In this document: piece by piece, positions 25,061 through 33,458 of the stretch | Layout of the letters: the number at the start of each line of letters is the position of its first letter | Position numbering within the stretch: position 1 is the first letter of the stretch | Assembly: GCF_031202265.1 (NCBI RefSeq) | Contig: NZ_CP100604.1 | Location: 8,352,501 to 8,416,500 of the forward strand | Source of the DNA: Bradyrhizobium sp. Ash2021 | GTDB lineage: Bacteria > Pseudomonadota > Alphaproteobacteria > Rhizobiales > Xanthobacteraceae | Reading direction: 5' to 3' | DNA: 64,000 bases | Position numbers and translations under genes: made by a program | The notes under the pieces: generated by a model | What the model saw: only the letters and a program-made list of their open reading frames with translations | Told to the model about the DNA's origin: nothing | Databases searched by the model: none

Positions 25061-26026
25061 ATGGGTAAAGGTGCGCTCGCTCTGCTGGTGCATGGCGGGA
25101 CTGAAAACTGGTCGCCACGGCGGTGGAAGACCCGATTCGATGAGGTCTGCCGGAATCGGCCGGTTTTGCTGTTGCCGGACGCTTCGTTCGATCCGGCCGC
25201 GGTCCATTACGCCGCGGTGTGGAAGCCGCAGCCGGGCGAACTGGCCGCGTTCCCCCATCTGCGCGTCATCTTCAATCTGGGCGCGGGCGTCGACGCGCTG
25301 ATGGCGGACAAGTCGCTGCCCGATGTGCCGCTGGTGCGGGTCGCGGTCTCCGATCTCACCGCGCGGATGACGGAATATGTCGTGCTGCATGTGCTGATGC
25401 ATCACCGGCAGGAGTTGTACTTACGGGAGTCGCAGCGCGAAAAACGCTGGGCGCCGAAATCGCAATGGGCGGCCGGCGCCGTCACGGTCGGCATCATGGG
25501 GCTGGGCACGCTCGGGGCGGACGCGGCCGAGGTGCTGCGGCGGATCGGCTTTCGTGTCGTGGGCTGGAGCCGGAGCCCGAAGCGGATCGACGGCGTCGAA
25601 TGCTTTCACGGCGAAGCGCTGCTCGAACCGTTCCTGCGCCAGACCGATATCCTGGTCTGCCTGCTGCCGCTGACGCCGGAGACGCGGCACGTTCTGGGTC
25701 GCAACCTGTTCGCCAAGCTCAACCGCACGAGCCCGATAGGCGCGCCGGTGCTGATCAACGCCGGCCGCGGCGGCCTGCAGAACGAGGCCGACATCCTGCA
25801 ATGCCTCGACGACGGCACGCTCGGCGCAGCCTCGCTCGATGTCTACGCCACCGAGCCGCTGCCCACGGACAGTCCGTTCTGGAGCCATCCCAAGGTGGTG
25901 CTGACGCCGCACAATGCGGCCGACACCGACGCGGACGAAATCTCGAAATATGTCGCGCAGCAGATTGAACGCTTTGAAGCCGGCGGCGCGCTGGAGAATA
26001 TCGTCGATCGCGGACGGGGGTATTGA
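25061..26026 (+). CDS. 2-hydroxyacid dehydrogenase, glyoxylate/hydroxypyruvate reductase A-like
   Basis: 321-residue NAD(P)-dependent D-2-hydroxyacid dehydrogenase close to the GhrA group. The Rossmann motif is VGIMGLGTLGADAAEVLRRI. Catalytic residues are the Arg of LINAGRGGLQNEADI, the Glu of SLDVYATEPLP, and the His of VLTPHNAADTDADEISKY. It should reduce glyoxylate or hydroxypyruvate in the cytoplasm. The start at 25061 has TTGGA/GGAAGG nearby and begins at the first beta strand. A perfect hairpin follows the stop (26035-26060). Confidence 0.88.
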   Translation: MGKGALALLVHGGTENWSPRRWKTRFDEVCRNRPVLLLPDASFDPAAVHYAAVWKPQPGELAAFPHLRVIFNLGAGVDALMADKSLPDVPLVRVAVSDLTARMTEYVVLHVLMHHRQELYLRESQREKRWAPKSQWAAGAVTVGIMGLGTLGADAAEVLRRIGFRVVGWSRSPKRIDGVECFHGEALLEPFLRQTDILVCLLPLTPETRHVLGRNLFAKLNRTSPIGAPVLINAGRGGLQNEADILQCLDDGTLGAASLDVYATEPLPTDSPFWSHPKVVLTPHNAADTDADEISKYVAQQIERFEAGGALENIVDRGRGY

Positions 26027-26034
26027 TACTCACT

Positions 26035-26060
26035 GTCGTCCCTGCGAAAGCAGGGACGAC
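26035..26060 (+). terminator. Hairpin terminator-like element after hydroxyacid dehydrogenase
   Basis: Perfect 11-bp stem GTCGTCCCTGC / GCAGGGACGAC with a GAAA loop, followed by ATCTTTATAA. It can serve both convergent genes. The same CGTCCCTGCGAAAGCAGGGA core is a common intergenic motif in related genomes (from memory). Confidence 0.7.
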
Positions 26061-26086
26061 ATCTTTATAAGTTCGCGCACTTCGCC

Positions 26087-26743
26087 TCACGCCATCGCGG
26101 ACCGTCGCCGTACGGTGACGTGGGTCGCGTTCGGGCCCGCAACGCTTTCGGCACAAGCAAAGCCGAGGGCCGGCAAGTCGAGCCCCGAGAACAGGTTCTC
26201 TCCTCTCCCCAGAAGAACCGGGGAAACTGCCAGATGAAGTTCGTCGAGCAGACCTGCCTGCAGATATTGCCTGACAACCGAGACGCCGCCGCCGATGCGA
26301 ACGTCCTTGCCGCCGGCAATTGCTGTCGCCCGCTGCAGCGCCGCCGTGATGCCATCGGTCACGAAATGAAAGACGGTGCCGCCCTCCATCTCGATGGAAG
26401 GGCGCGCATGATGCGTCAGGACGAACACCGGCACGTGGTAGGGCGGATTGTCTCCCCACCAGCCCTTCCAGGAATGATCGGGCCATTGGCCGCGGATCGG
26501 GCCGAACATGTTTCGTCCCATGATCCAGGCGCCCACCCCCTCCATCGACTTCCGGGCAAACCGATCGTCGGTGTCGACCGCGCCTCCCTCCTGGCCGATC
26601 ATTTCATGAAACATCCGCGTCTTGAGCAGCCAATTGGTCACCTCAATACCGGGAACACCAAATGGATGCTCCAGGTCCTGATTTGGACCCGCCCCAAATC
26701 CGTCGAGCGATACCGAGAACGCGGAGGCTCTTACTTTTCCCAT
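26087..26743 (-). CDS. Dihydrofolate-reductase-fold (RibD C-terminal) protein
   Basis: 218-residue RibD_C/DHFR-like reductase. It begins VRASAFSVSLDGFGAGPNQD and has the conserved GAWIMGRNMFGPIRGQWPDH, VFVLTHHARPSIEMEGGTVF, DVRIGGGVSVVRQYLQAGLL (nucleotide-binding GGG) and DELHLAVSPVLLGRGENLFS. Members reduce small aminosugar- or pterin-like compounds; the true substrate is unknown. The family is a frequent ECF41/42-associated gene, and an ECF42-type element lies 34 nt upstream. Confidence 0.9.
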   Translation of the reverse strand: MGKVRASAFSVSLDGFGAGPNQDLEHPFGVPGIEVTNWLLKTRMFHEMIGQEGGAVDTDDRFARKSMEGVGAWIMGRNMFGPIRGQWPDHSWKGWWGDNPPYHVPVFVLTHHARPSIEMEGGTVFHFVTDGITAALQRATAIAGGKDVRIGGGVSVVRQYLQAGLLDELHLAVSPVLLGRGENLFSGLDLPALGFACAESVAGPNATHVTVRRRSAMA

Positions 26744-26777
26744 TGTGTCTCTCTTTCCTCTTTGACCACTTCCGGGG

Positions 26778-26804
26778 GACGAACGGGAAAACGGTGGGCC
26801 GACA
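26778..26804 (-). promoter_or_regulatory. ECF42-type promoter element, site 6 (RibD-like reductase)
   Basis: TTGTCGG-N13-CGTTCGTCCCC on the minus strand, 34 nt upstream of the ATG at 26743. It is the most distal of the six matching elements. Confidence 0.75.
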
Positions 26805-26848
26805 AATCATGTTGTAAATATTTTGAAGCGAGCAATGCCCGGGCTATT

Positions 26849-27505
26849 TCACGCCCCACACATCACGTCGATTGCGCCTTTCACGATCGCTTCCAACTCC
26901 TTGCGCGGCACGCGGGCGCGGGCGCGGATCGCGATGGTGTGGACGGTGGCGGAGGCGAGATGCGCAAGCACGGTGGCATCGGCGCTGTCGGGCAGTTCGC
27001 CTTTTTCCCGCGCCAGCTGGAAGCAGGCCGCAAACGCCTTGTCGAGTTCGGCAAAGCCTTCCAGCACCATGGCGCGGATCTCGGGATCGGCCACCGCTTC
27101 CGAGGCCGCGGTCATCACCGTGAAGCAGCCGCGCGGGCCGGCTTCGCCTGAAAGATAGATGTCGAGCGCCACCGCATAGATGCGCTCCAGCCGCTCGCGG
27201 ATCGGCAATTCGTCGCGAAAGATGTCGATCATCGCCGCGCGCGCGTCCTCGCGGTAGCGCTGATAGCTCTTGATGTAGAGCTCGCGCTTGTCGCCGAACG
27301 CGCCATAGAGGCTCGGCCGGTTCATGCCGATGGCGGCGCTGAGATCGTCCAGCGAGGTCGCCGCAAACCCGTCTTTCCGGAACAGATCGAGCGCCTTGCC
27401 GAGCGCGATCTCCGGCTGATAGGCGCGCGGACGTCCGCGGCGTTTTGGCTCGGCCGTGACTTCGTTTTTGGCGGCAGCCGGCAGCTTCTTGGTTTTTTGT
27501 ACCAT
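26849..27505 (-). CDS. TetR/AcrR family transcriptional regulator
   Basis: 218-residue repressor with a basic N-terminal arm (EPKRRGRPRAYQPEIALGKA) and a helix-turn-helix (TSLDDLSAAIGMNRPSLYGA, FGDKRELYIKSYQRY). The C-terminal ligand domain has GPRGCFTVMTAASEAVADPE, as in the YxaF/LmrA-like subgroup. It is divergent from a GST gene 97 bp away, the usual sign that it controls itself and that GST. The inducer is unknown. Confidence 0.9.
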   Translation of the reverse strand: MVQKTKKLPAAAKNEVTAEPKRRGRPRAYQPEIALGKALDLFRKDGFAATSLDDLSAAIGMNRPSLYGAFGDKRELYIKSYQRYREDARAAMIDIFRDELPIRERLERIYAVALDIYLSGEAGPRGCFTVMTAASEAVADPEIRAMVLEGFAELDKAFAACFQLAREKGELPDSADATVLAHLASATVHTIAIRARARVPRKELEAIVKGAIDVMCGA

Positions 27506-27532
27506 TTCGCAACAAATTCCTTGACGCGATTT

Positions 27533-27560
27533 ATATTATGCGAGACGGTATAAAAATCAA
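27533..27560 (-). promoter_or_regulatory. Housekeeping-type promoter of TetR gene
   Basis: TTGATT-N16-TAATAT on the minus strand, with the -10 box ending 28 bp before the ATG at 27505. The AT-rich block between TTAT and ATAA arms (TTATACCGTCTCGCATAA) overlaps it and could hold the TetR operator, but the symmetry is weak. Confidence 0.45.
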
Positions 27561-27602
27561 CCCGGCTCACGAGATTTGAGCCAAACCGCCAAGGAGACCC
27601 CC

Positions 27603-28247
27603 ATGGACCTGTATTTTTCGCCGCTCGCCTGCTCGCTGGCGACGAGGATCGCGCTGTATGAAGCCGGTGCTACGGCCAGCTATTTCGAGGTCGATCCGAA
27701 GACCAAGGTGGTGCAGAACGACGGCTCGGATTTCCGTAAGGTAAATCCACTCGGGCTGGTGCCGACCTTGCGCACCGACGACGGACTGCTGCTGACCGAG
27801 AACGCGGCGATCCTGCAATATGTCGCCGACCGCTTTCCGCAGGCCGGCATCGCCACCGGACCCGGCCTGGAACGCAGCCGATTGCATCAATGGCTCTGCT
27901 TCGTCGGCACCGAGCTGCACAAGGGACTGTTCGTGCCGGTGCTCGACAAGACGGCGCCGCCGGAGGTCAAGACCTACATCCTCGGCAAGGGCCTTTCGCG
28001 GCTCGACTATCTCGAGAATTATCTGAAGGGCCGCGAATTCCTGCTCGACCATTTCAGCGTGGCCGATGCCTATCTCGTCACCGTCATCAACTGGACGATG
28101 GCGACGCCGCCGATCGAACTGGCGAAATGGCCGGTCGTAAAAGCCTATTACGAACGGCTGCGCGCCCGTCCGAGCATTGCGAAAGCGGTCGCCGAGGAGT
28201 TTGAGCTGTATAAGGCCGAACTCGCGCGGCACAAGGCGGCGGCGTAA
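27603..28247 (+). CDS. Glutathione S-transferase (GstA/beta-like)
   Basis: 214-residue GST. Features are MDLYFSPLACSLATRIALYE (SPxAC of bacterial beta-class enzymes), VNPLGLVPTLRTDDG with the cis-Pro, and LLTENAAILQYVADRFPQA with the Glu-Asn contact. The C-terminal domain has FLLDHFSVADAYLVTVINW. AAGGAG lies 6 nt before ATG 27603. It is divergent from, and probably controlled by, the TetR gene next to it rather than the ECF element. Confidence 0.92.
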   Translation: MDLYFSPLACSLATRIALYEAGATASYFEVDPKTKVVQNDGSDFRKVNPLGLVPTLRTDDGLLLTENAAILQYVADRFPQAGIATGPGLERSRLHQWLCFVGTELHKGLFVPVLDKTAPPEVKTYILGKGLSRLDYLENYLKGREFLLDHFSVADAYLVTVINWTMATPPIELAKWPVVKAYYERLRARPSIAKAVAEEFELYKAELARHKAAA

Positions 28248-28438
28248 GGTCGCAAATGGCGGGGACATCGCGAAGCGGCGTCCCCGCGCCCTCAACCGGG
28301 GCAACGAATTCAGGCATGCTTCATGCTTAACAGATCTTTGATTTCGCAAGCTTTCGACAATTTATTCCTGGGAAATGTACCGATCTTTACACTTTCGCGC
28401 GCAGTATTGATGGTGCCACGCCTATTGGGAGCAGCAGA

Positions 28439-28687
28439 ATGCCGCAGCCGCGGTTGTACAAAAGGGTTGTGCCGTCGGGCCAGATGTCCCGAACCGGAAA
28501 GATCATCCTCGGCCCGAAGGAACCGATCCTGACTTGCACGGTCATCGATTACTCCGCCGGCGGCGCGTGTCTCGAAGTCTGCGGTCAGCGTTCGATGCCA
28601 GACCGTTTCGAGTTCCTCTATGGCAGCGTGAAAAAGAAAAGCCGCGTCGTTTGGCGACGCGGAGTACGGTTAGGGGTGGCATTCTAG
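28439..28687 (+). CDS. PilZ-domain protein
   Basis: 82-residue single PilZ domain. It shows TCTVIDYSAGGACLEVCGQR (the D/NxSxxG part of the c-di-GMP site) and ends VVWRRGVRLGVAF. The upstream RxxxR switch is weak: KRVVPSGQMSRTGKI has Arg residues but not the exact pattern, so nucleotide binding is uncertain. Short stand-alone PilZ proteins with this layout are numerous in Bradyrhizobium. Confidence 0.8.
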   Translation: MPQPRLYKRVVPSGQMSRTGKIILGPKEPILTCTVIDYSAGGACLEVCGQRSMPDRFEFLYGSVKKKSRVVWRRGVRLGVAF

Positions 28688-28730
28688 GGCCTTGAAGAGC
28701 GGTTCGATTATCGACGCTCCGAGCATCCCC

Positions 28731-29198
28731 TTAAAACGGACTCTCTCCCAGTCCCGGCACGTCCGCCGGCCTTGGTCCGGGTGCTGGCCAATGGAAGCGC
28801 CGGTCTTTCTCCGCAATCGCGACATCGTTGATGCTGGCTTCGCGCCGGCGCATCAACCCGTGCTCGTCGAATTCCCATTGCTCGTTGCCGTAGGAACGGT
28901 ACCACTGCCCGGCAGCGTCGTGCCATTCATATTGAAAGCGCACCGCGATGCGGTTTTGATCGAAGCCCCAGAGATCCTTGATCAGGCGATAGTCTTTCTC
29001 CTTCTCCCATTTGCGGGTGAGGAACGTGACGATGGCGGCGCGGCCTTCAAAAAATTCGGAGCGGTTACGCCAGCGGCTGTCCTCGGTATAGGCCAGCGCC
29101 ACCCGTTCGGGATCGCGCGAATTCCAGGCGTCTTCGGCCATGCGGGCCTTTTGGGCGGCGGTTTCCCGGGTGAATGGCGGCAGCGGCGGACGTGTCAT
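28731..29198 (-). CDS. NTF2-like / DUF1348 family protein
   Basis: 155-residue protein of the DUF1348 (SnoaL-like, NTF2-fold) family. It begins [20 protein letters not shown] and has [20 protein letters not shown], the conserved [17 protein letters not shown] stretch ([20 protein letters not shown]) and [20 protein letters not shown]. No ECF-type element is present upstream. Function unknown. Confidence 0.85.
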   Translation of the reverse strand: MTRPPLPPFTRETAAQKARMAEDAWNSRDPERVALAYTEDSRWRNRSEFFEGRAAIVTFLTRKWEKEKDYRLIKDLWGFDQNRIAVRFQYEWHDAAGQWYRSYGNEQWEFDEHGLMRRREASINDVAIAEKDRRFHWPAPGPRPADVPGLGESPF

Positions 29199-29279
29199 GG
29201 GGGCCTCGGATCGTGGTGAGATCTCAACTCTATCGTGCCGTTTCGGGGAGTCGATGGGCTATTACCTATCGCCTAATAG

Positions 29280-29723
29280 CTAGACCAGATCGGCCTTCAT
29301 CAAGCGCCGCAGCGATTTCGGGATCGGATGCGCTTTGCCCTCGGAGATAAAGGCGACGCGCACCTTCGCCTTGACCAAGACTTCCTCGCCGCGCCGCACC
29401 TCCTGCGCCAGCGTGATCGAGGCGCCCTTCACCGCCACCGGCCACGTCACGATATCGAGCACGTCGTCCATCCGCGCCGGCCGCAGATAGTCGAGCTCCA
29501 TCGAGCGCACCACAAAGGCAAAGCCCGGCGTCTCCTGCTCAGCCTCCGCATACAGCGCGTGCTGCTCGGCGCCCATCAGCCGCAGATGATTGGTGCGGCC
29601 GCGCTCCATGAAGCGCAGATAATTGGCGTGATAGACGATGCCGGAGAAATCCGTGTCCTCGTAATAGACGCGGATCTGCATGTGATGGCGGCCGTCGCGG
29701 ATCTCGCCGTCGAGGGAGGACAT
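29280..29723 (-). CDS. ybgC: Tol-Pal-associated acyl-CoA thioesterase YbgC
   Basis: 147-residue hotdog-fold thioesterase. It carries the 4HBT signature IRVYYEDTDFSGIVYHANYL (catalytic Asp in EDTDFSG) and RFMERGRTNHLRLMGAEQ. YbgC is normally the gene immediately before tolQ and acts on acyl-CoA/ACP linked to phospholipid synthesis and Tol function. Here tolQ lies 21 kb away, though on the same strand and in the same relative order. Confidence 0.95.
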   Translation of the reverse strand: MSSLDGEIRDGRHHMQIRVYYEDTDFSGIVYHANYLRFMERGRTNHLRLMGAEQHALYAEAEQETPGFAFVVRSMELDYLRPARMDDVLDIVTWPVAVKGASITLAQEVRRGEEVLVKAKVRVAFISEGKAHPIPKSLRRLMKADLV

Positions 29724-29823
29724 TGAAACTTCTCCGAGAATTCGGCGGCGCGAAATTTGGCCAGTTATAAAATTGTTTGCAGTAAGGGACTTATCAAAAC
29801 GCGCGGGGAGTGAGAACTACGAT

Positions 29824-30012
29824 TCAAAAACGCCGCCGCGGCGGGGCCTCGGCGTCCGGTTGGGTCCCTCCCATGCTGGCGAGCCGACGGCCGGCCTCAC
29901 GCTGGACGAACGCCTGCAATGCAACCGTTACAACGGCAGACTTGCCGTTGATGCCCGCGAATTCCTGCGCTTTCGCAAACAATTCGTCGTCGATCGTGAT
30001 CGTGGTTCTCAT
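29824..30012 (-). CDS. Orphan VapB-type ribbon-helix-helix antitoxin
   Basis: 62-residue protein beginning MRTTITIDDELFAKAQEFAG, the VapB/COG5450 signature, then KSAVVTVALQAFVQREAGRR. It should be a DNA-binding antitoxin. No PIN-domain VapC toxin follows: only 100 bp separate its stop from ybgC, and the upstream neighbour is a phosphoesterase. The start at 30012 gives the standard RHH N terminus; a longer frame to 30078 is possible. Confidence 0.8.
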   Translation of the reverse strand: MRTTITIDDELFAKAQEFAGINGKSAVVTVALQAFVQREAGRRLASMGGTQPDAEAPPRRRF

Positions 30013-30084
30013 TCCGTAAAACTCCAGTACGTCAGACATAGCATCATCTGACGTACCGTCCCACATGACTGCACTCAAAGCGAA

Positions 30085-30996
30085 CTACGACACCGCAGCA
30101 GCCGACCTGCCCAGCGTCACCAGCCCGATTTCCGGCGGGACGCCGAGGCGGAACGGCATGATGCTGCAGCCGAGGCCGCCGGAGACGATGACGTCGCAAT
30201 TCATGCGGATGTGGCCATAGGCCAGCTCTTGTCCGGACGGCGCCACCGGCGACCAGCCCAGCACGCGGACCTGGCCGCCATGAGTATGGCCGGACAATTG
30301 CACCGCGACACGCGACGGCACGCGAACGGCGACATCAGGTTCATGCGCCAGCAGGATAACCGGCGCGTCGTCGGTCACCTTCTTCAGCGTCGCGCCGAGA
30401 TCGTCGACGCCGATGCGCCGCACGGGACGGAAACGGCGCGCCGGAAGATAGGCCAGTTGGTCGCCGAGACCCGCCAGCCAGAACGGACGACCGTCCTTGC
30501 TCAGGCGCGTGGCGTCATTCTCGTAGACGGGGATGCCGACGTCTTCGAGCGCGCGGCGGGCGTTGATCGTGCCCCGCCCCTCGCGCTGCACCGTCTTGTC
30601 TTCCCAGTAATCGTGGTTGCCGAGGATCGCATGCACGCCGAGCGGCGCCTTGAGCCCGGCCAGCACCGGCGCCCATTCGCTGGCGGGAATGAAGCGCGTG
30701 ACATGGTGATGTCCGGCGACATAGTCGCCGAGCATGACGATGACATCGGCATCGAGCGCGTTGGTGCGTTCAACGATCGCGTGAATCCGATCCAGCGACA
30801 TCCAGGGATCGCAGGCGTGAAGGTCGGCGACGACGGCGATCTTGAGCTGGAAGTCAGCCGGCCATTTCGGCGGCGAAAGGTGATAGCGCGCGACCCGAAG
30901 CCGCAGCACGGGTTCCCCGAACCCGTAAGCCGTGGTGGAGACGCCGAGCGCGCCCAATCCACCGATGAACCGAAAGAACTGTCGTCGTGAAAACAT
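30085..30996 (-). CDS. Tat-exported metallophosphoesterase
   Basis: 303-residue calcineurin-like phosphoesterase. The N terminus has a twin-arginine signal (MFSRRQFFRFIGGLGALGVS). All metal-binding motifs are present: IAVVADLHACDPW (DxH), MLGDYVAGHHH (GDxx), ILGNHDYWEDK (GNHD), LLAHEP, and QLSGHTHGGQVRVLGW (GHTH). It belongs to the YkuE-like group, many of which act on UDP-sugar lipid intermediates; the substrate here is not known. It lies between ruvB and the orphan vapB. Confidence 0.9.
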   Translation of the reverse strand: MFSRRQFFRFIGGLGALGVSTTAYGFGEPVLRLRVARYHLSPPKWPADFQLKIAVVADLHACDPWMSLDRIHAIVERTNALDADVIVMLGDYVAGHHHVTRFIPASEWAPVLAGLKAPLGVHAILGNHDYWEDKTVQREGRGTINARRALEDVGIPVYENDATRLSKDGRPFWLAGLGDQLAYLPARRFRPVRRIGVDDLGATLKKVTDDAPVILLAHEPDVAVRVPSRVAVQLSGHTHGGQVRVLGWSPVAPSGQELAYGHIRMNCDVIVSGGLGCSIMPFRLGVPPEIGLVTLGRSAAAVS

Positions 30997-31176
30997 GGCT
31001 GCCGATCGTGATGCATTCTCCTGGTATTTCGGGATTCAAGCGGAATTGGGGTGCGTTTGTGCAGATTGCCAGCAGGCCGGCACGGCGTGTCGCCGAACAA
31101 TCCGTCAGACCGCGCCCGAAGCCGGACTGCGCGAAGCCAGTGGCAACACGCGGTCGCGGGTCAATGGCGCCAGCCG

Positions 31177-32226
31177 TCACTCTTCTTCGCTGCCGTTGCT
31201 GAACAAACCGAACTGCGCCGGATCGCGCGCGGGCTCGGCGAGGCCGAGATGGCGGAACGCATGCGAGGTCAACAGCCGGCCGCGCGGGGTGCGCTGCAGA
31301 TAGCCGCACTGGATCAAGAACGGCTCGATGATGTCCTCGATCGCGTCGCGCGGCTCGGACAAAGCCGCCGCCATGGTTTCGACGCCGACCGGGCCGCCGC
31401 CATAGTTCATCGCGATGGTGGTGAGGTAGCGCCGGTCCATGGCATCGAGGCCGGCGGCATCGACCTCGAGCGCGCTCAGCGCATGGTCGGCGATGGCGCG
31501 ATCGATCGAGCTGGCGTCCGCGGCGGAGGCAAAATCCCGCACCCGGCGCAGCAGGCGGCCGGCGATGCGCGGCGTGCCGCGGGCGCGGCGCGCGATCTCG
31601 TTGGCGCCGTCCGCCGTCATGCCGATATTGAGCACGCGGGCGCCGCGGGTGACGATCCTCTCCAGCTCTTCCTCGGTATAAAAATTCAGGCGCACCGGAA
31701 TGCCAAAGCGGTCGCGCAATGGATTGGTGAGCAGGCCCGCGCGCGTGGTGGCGCCGACCAGGGTGAATTTGGCGAGGTCGATCTTGACCGAGCGCGCCGC
31801 CGGTCCTTCGCCGATGATGAGGTCGAGCTGAAAATCCTCCATCGCGGGATACAGCACTTCCTCGACCGCCGGGCTGAGGCGATGGATTTCATCGATGAAC
31901 AGCACGTCACGCTCTTCGAGATTGGTCAGCAGTGCGGCGAGATCGCCGGCCTTGGCAATCACCGGGCCGGAAGTGGCGCGAAAACCGACGCCGAGTTCGC
32001 GCGCGACGATCTGCGCCAGCGTGGTCTTGCCGAGGCCGGGCGGGCCGACGAACAACACGTGATCCAGTGCCTCGCCGCGTTTGCGCGCGGCCTCGATGAA
32101 GATCGAAAGATTGGCGCGCGCCTGCGCCTGGCCGACGAATTCGGACAGCAATTGCGGGCGCAGCGCGGTGTCGCCGACATCGTCGCTGCGGCGCTCGGGG
32201 GTGACGATGCGGGAGGGGGGAGTCAC
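31177..32226 (-). CDS. ruvB: Holliday junction branch migration DNA helicase RuvB
   Basis: 349-residue AAA+ motor that drives Holliday-junction branch migration with RuvA. Walker A is [20 protein letters not shown], Walker [21 protein letters not shown], and the arginine-finger/sensor region is [20 protein letters not shown]. The C-terminal winged helix has [20 protein letters not shown]. It overlaps the ruvA stop by 4 bp. Confidence 0.98.
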   Translation of the reverse strand: MTPPSRIVTPERRSDDVGDTALRPQLLSEFVGQAQARANLSIFIEAARKRGEALDHVLFVGPPGLGKTTLAQIVARELGVGFRATSGPVIAKAGDLAALLTNLEERDVLFIDEIHRLSPAVEEVLYPAMEDFQLDLIIGEGPAARSVKIDLAKFTLVGATTRAGLLTNPLRDRFGIPVRLNFYTEEELERIVTRGARVLNIGMTADGANEIARRARGTPRIAGRLLRRVRDFASAADASSIDRAIADHALSALEVDAAGLDAMDRRYLTTIAMNYGGGPVGVETMAAALSEPRDAIEDIIEPFLIQCGYLQRTPRGRLLTSHAFRHLGLAEPARDPAQFGLFSNGSEEE

Positions 32227-32840
32227 TTCGACAATTCCTTCAGCCCGAGCCGAATGAGTTGCGCGGTTTCCGCCTTCTCGCCGGCGCTGCGCGAGGCGGC
32301 GGCGATGGCGGCGGCCGCCTGCGGCTGGCCATAGCCGAGATTGACCAGCGCCGAGATCGCGTCGGTGACCGGGCGCGGCGCGCGGTCATTGTCGAGCGCG
32401 CCGCTCAGATGCACCAGCGCCGGATCGACACTGGCAAACGCCGGTGCCTTGTCCTTCAATTCGGTGACGATGCGCTCGGCCACTTTCGGCCCGACGCCCG
32501 GCGTGCGCACCACCGCGGCCTTGTCGCGCAGCGCGATCGCGTTCGCAAGATCCGCCGGCGGCAGCGTGGAGAGCACGGCGAGCGCGACCTTGGCGCCGAC
32601 GCCCTGCACGGTCTGCAACAGCCGGAACCATTCGCGCTCCATGTCGCTGCGAAAGCCGAATAGCTTGATCTGATCCTCGCGCACATAGGTCTCGATCGAC
32701 AGCACCGCCGCCTCGCCCGGCGCCGGCAGCGCCTGCAACGTACGCGATGAACAATGCACCTGGTAGCCGACGCCGCCGACATCGAGGATGACATAATCCT
32801 CGCCGTAGCTGTCGATGAGGCCCTTGAGCTTGCCGATCAT
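32223..32840 (-). CDS. ruvA: Holliday junction DNA helicase subunit RuvA
   Basis: 205-residue junction-recognition protein. It begins [20 protein letters not shown] with the OB fold, has the HhH motifs [20 protein letters not shown] and [20 protein letters not shown], and a C-terminal UBA-like domain that binds RuvB ([20 protein letters not shown]). It overlaps ruvC at its start and ruvB at its end by 4 bp each. Confidence 0.98.
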   Translation of the reverse strand: MIGKLKGLIDSYGEDYVILDVGGVGYQVHCSSRTLQALPAPGEAAVLSIETYVREDQIKLFGFRSDMEREWFRLLQTVQGVGAKVALAVLSTLPPADLANAIALRDKAAVVRTPGVGPKVAERIVTELKDKAPAFASVDPALVHLSGALDNDRAPRPVTDAISALVNLGYGQPQAAAAIAAASRSAGEKAETAQLIRLGLKELSK

Positions 32841-33364
32841 AGCCCGGCCACCTTCAACCGCAGCGATGCGCTCTGGCGGTGATGCGCGTGCGTAATGGCA
32901 ATCGCCAGCGCGTCGGCGGCGTCGGCGGATTTCGGTTCGGCCTTCGGCAGCAATATCTTCAGCATCACCACAATCTGGTTCTTGTCGGCGTGGCCGGCGC
33001 CGACCACGGTCTTCTTGACCTGGTTGGGTGCATATTCCGCAACCGAGATGCCGAACATCGCCGGCGCCAACATAGCAACCCCGCGCGCCTGGCCGAGTTT
33101 CAGCGTGGCGACGCCGTCCTTGTTGACAAAAGTCTGCTCGACTGCGGCCTCGGCCGGCTTGAAATCGCCGAGCACCGCCGCAAGCCCCTCATGGATCGCC
33201 AACAGCCGGCTTGCCAGCGGCAGATTGTCCGGCGGCTCCACCGAGCCGCAGCCGATGAAGATCAGCCGGTTGCCCTCGGTCTCGATCACGCCCCAGCCGG
33301 TGCGGCGCAGGCCGGGGTCGATGCCGATGATCCGGACGGGATGGCGAATCGGTGGGGATGTCAT
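32837..33364 (-). CDS. ruvC: Crossover junction endodeoxyribonuclease RuvC
   Basis: 175-residue Holliday-junction resolvase with an RNase-H-like fold. The first catalytic Asp is in [20 protein letters not shown], a Glu is in [20 protein letters not shown], and the C-terminal acidic residues are in [20 protein letters not shown]. It begins the ruvCAB operon, 94 bp after yebC. Confidence 0.98.
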   Translation of the reverse strand: MTSPPIRHPVRIIGIDPGLRRTGWGVIETEGNRLIFIGCGSVEPPDNLPLASRLLAIHEGLAAVLGDFKPAEAAVEQTFVNKDGVATLKLGQARGVAMLAPAMFGISVAEYAPNQVKKTVVGAGHADKNQIVVMLKILLPKAEPKSADAADALAIAITHAHHRQSASLRLKVAGL

Positions 33365-33458
33365 GGCGTAGTGATAACGCCAGAGGCGGGTGAACGAAAC
33401 ATAAACAGAGCGTCATCCCCTGCCCGGGTGCCGTCATCCCCTGCTCGTGGCGTGGCGC

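Noticed and set aside
29888-29930. GTTCGTC on the minus strand near the vapB gene
   Set aside because: The string lies within the antitoxin coding sequence and has no TGTCGG 17 nt upstream, so it is not counted as an ECF element.
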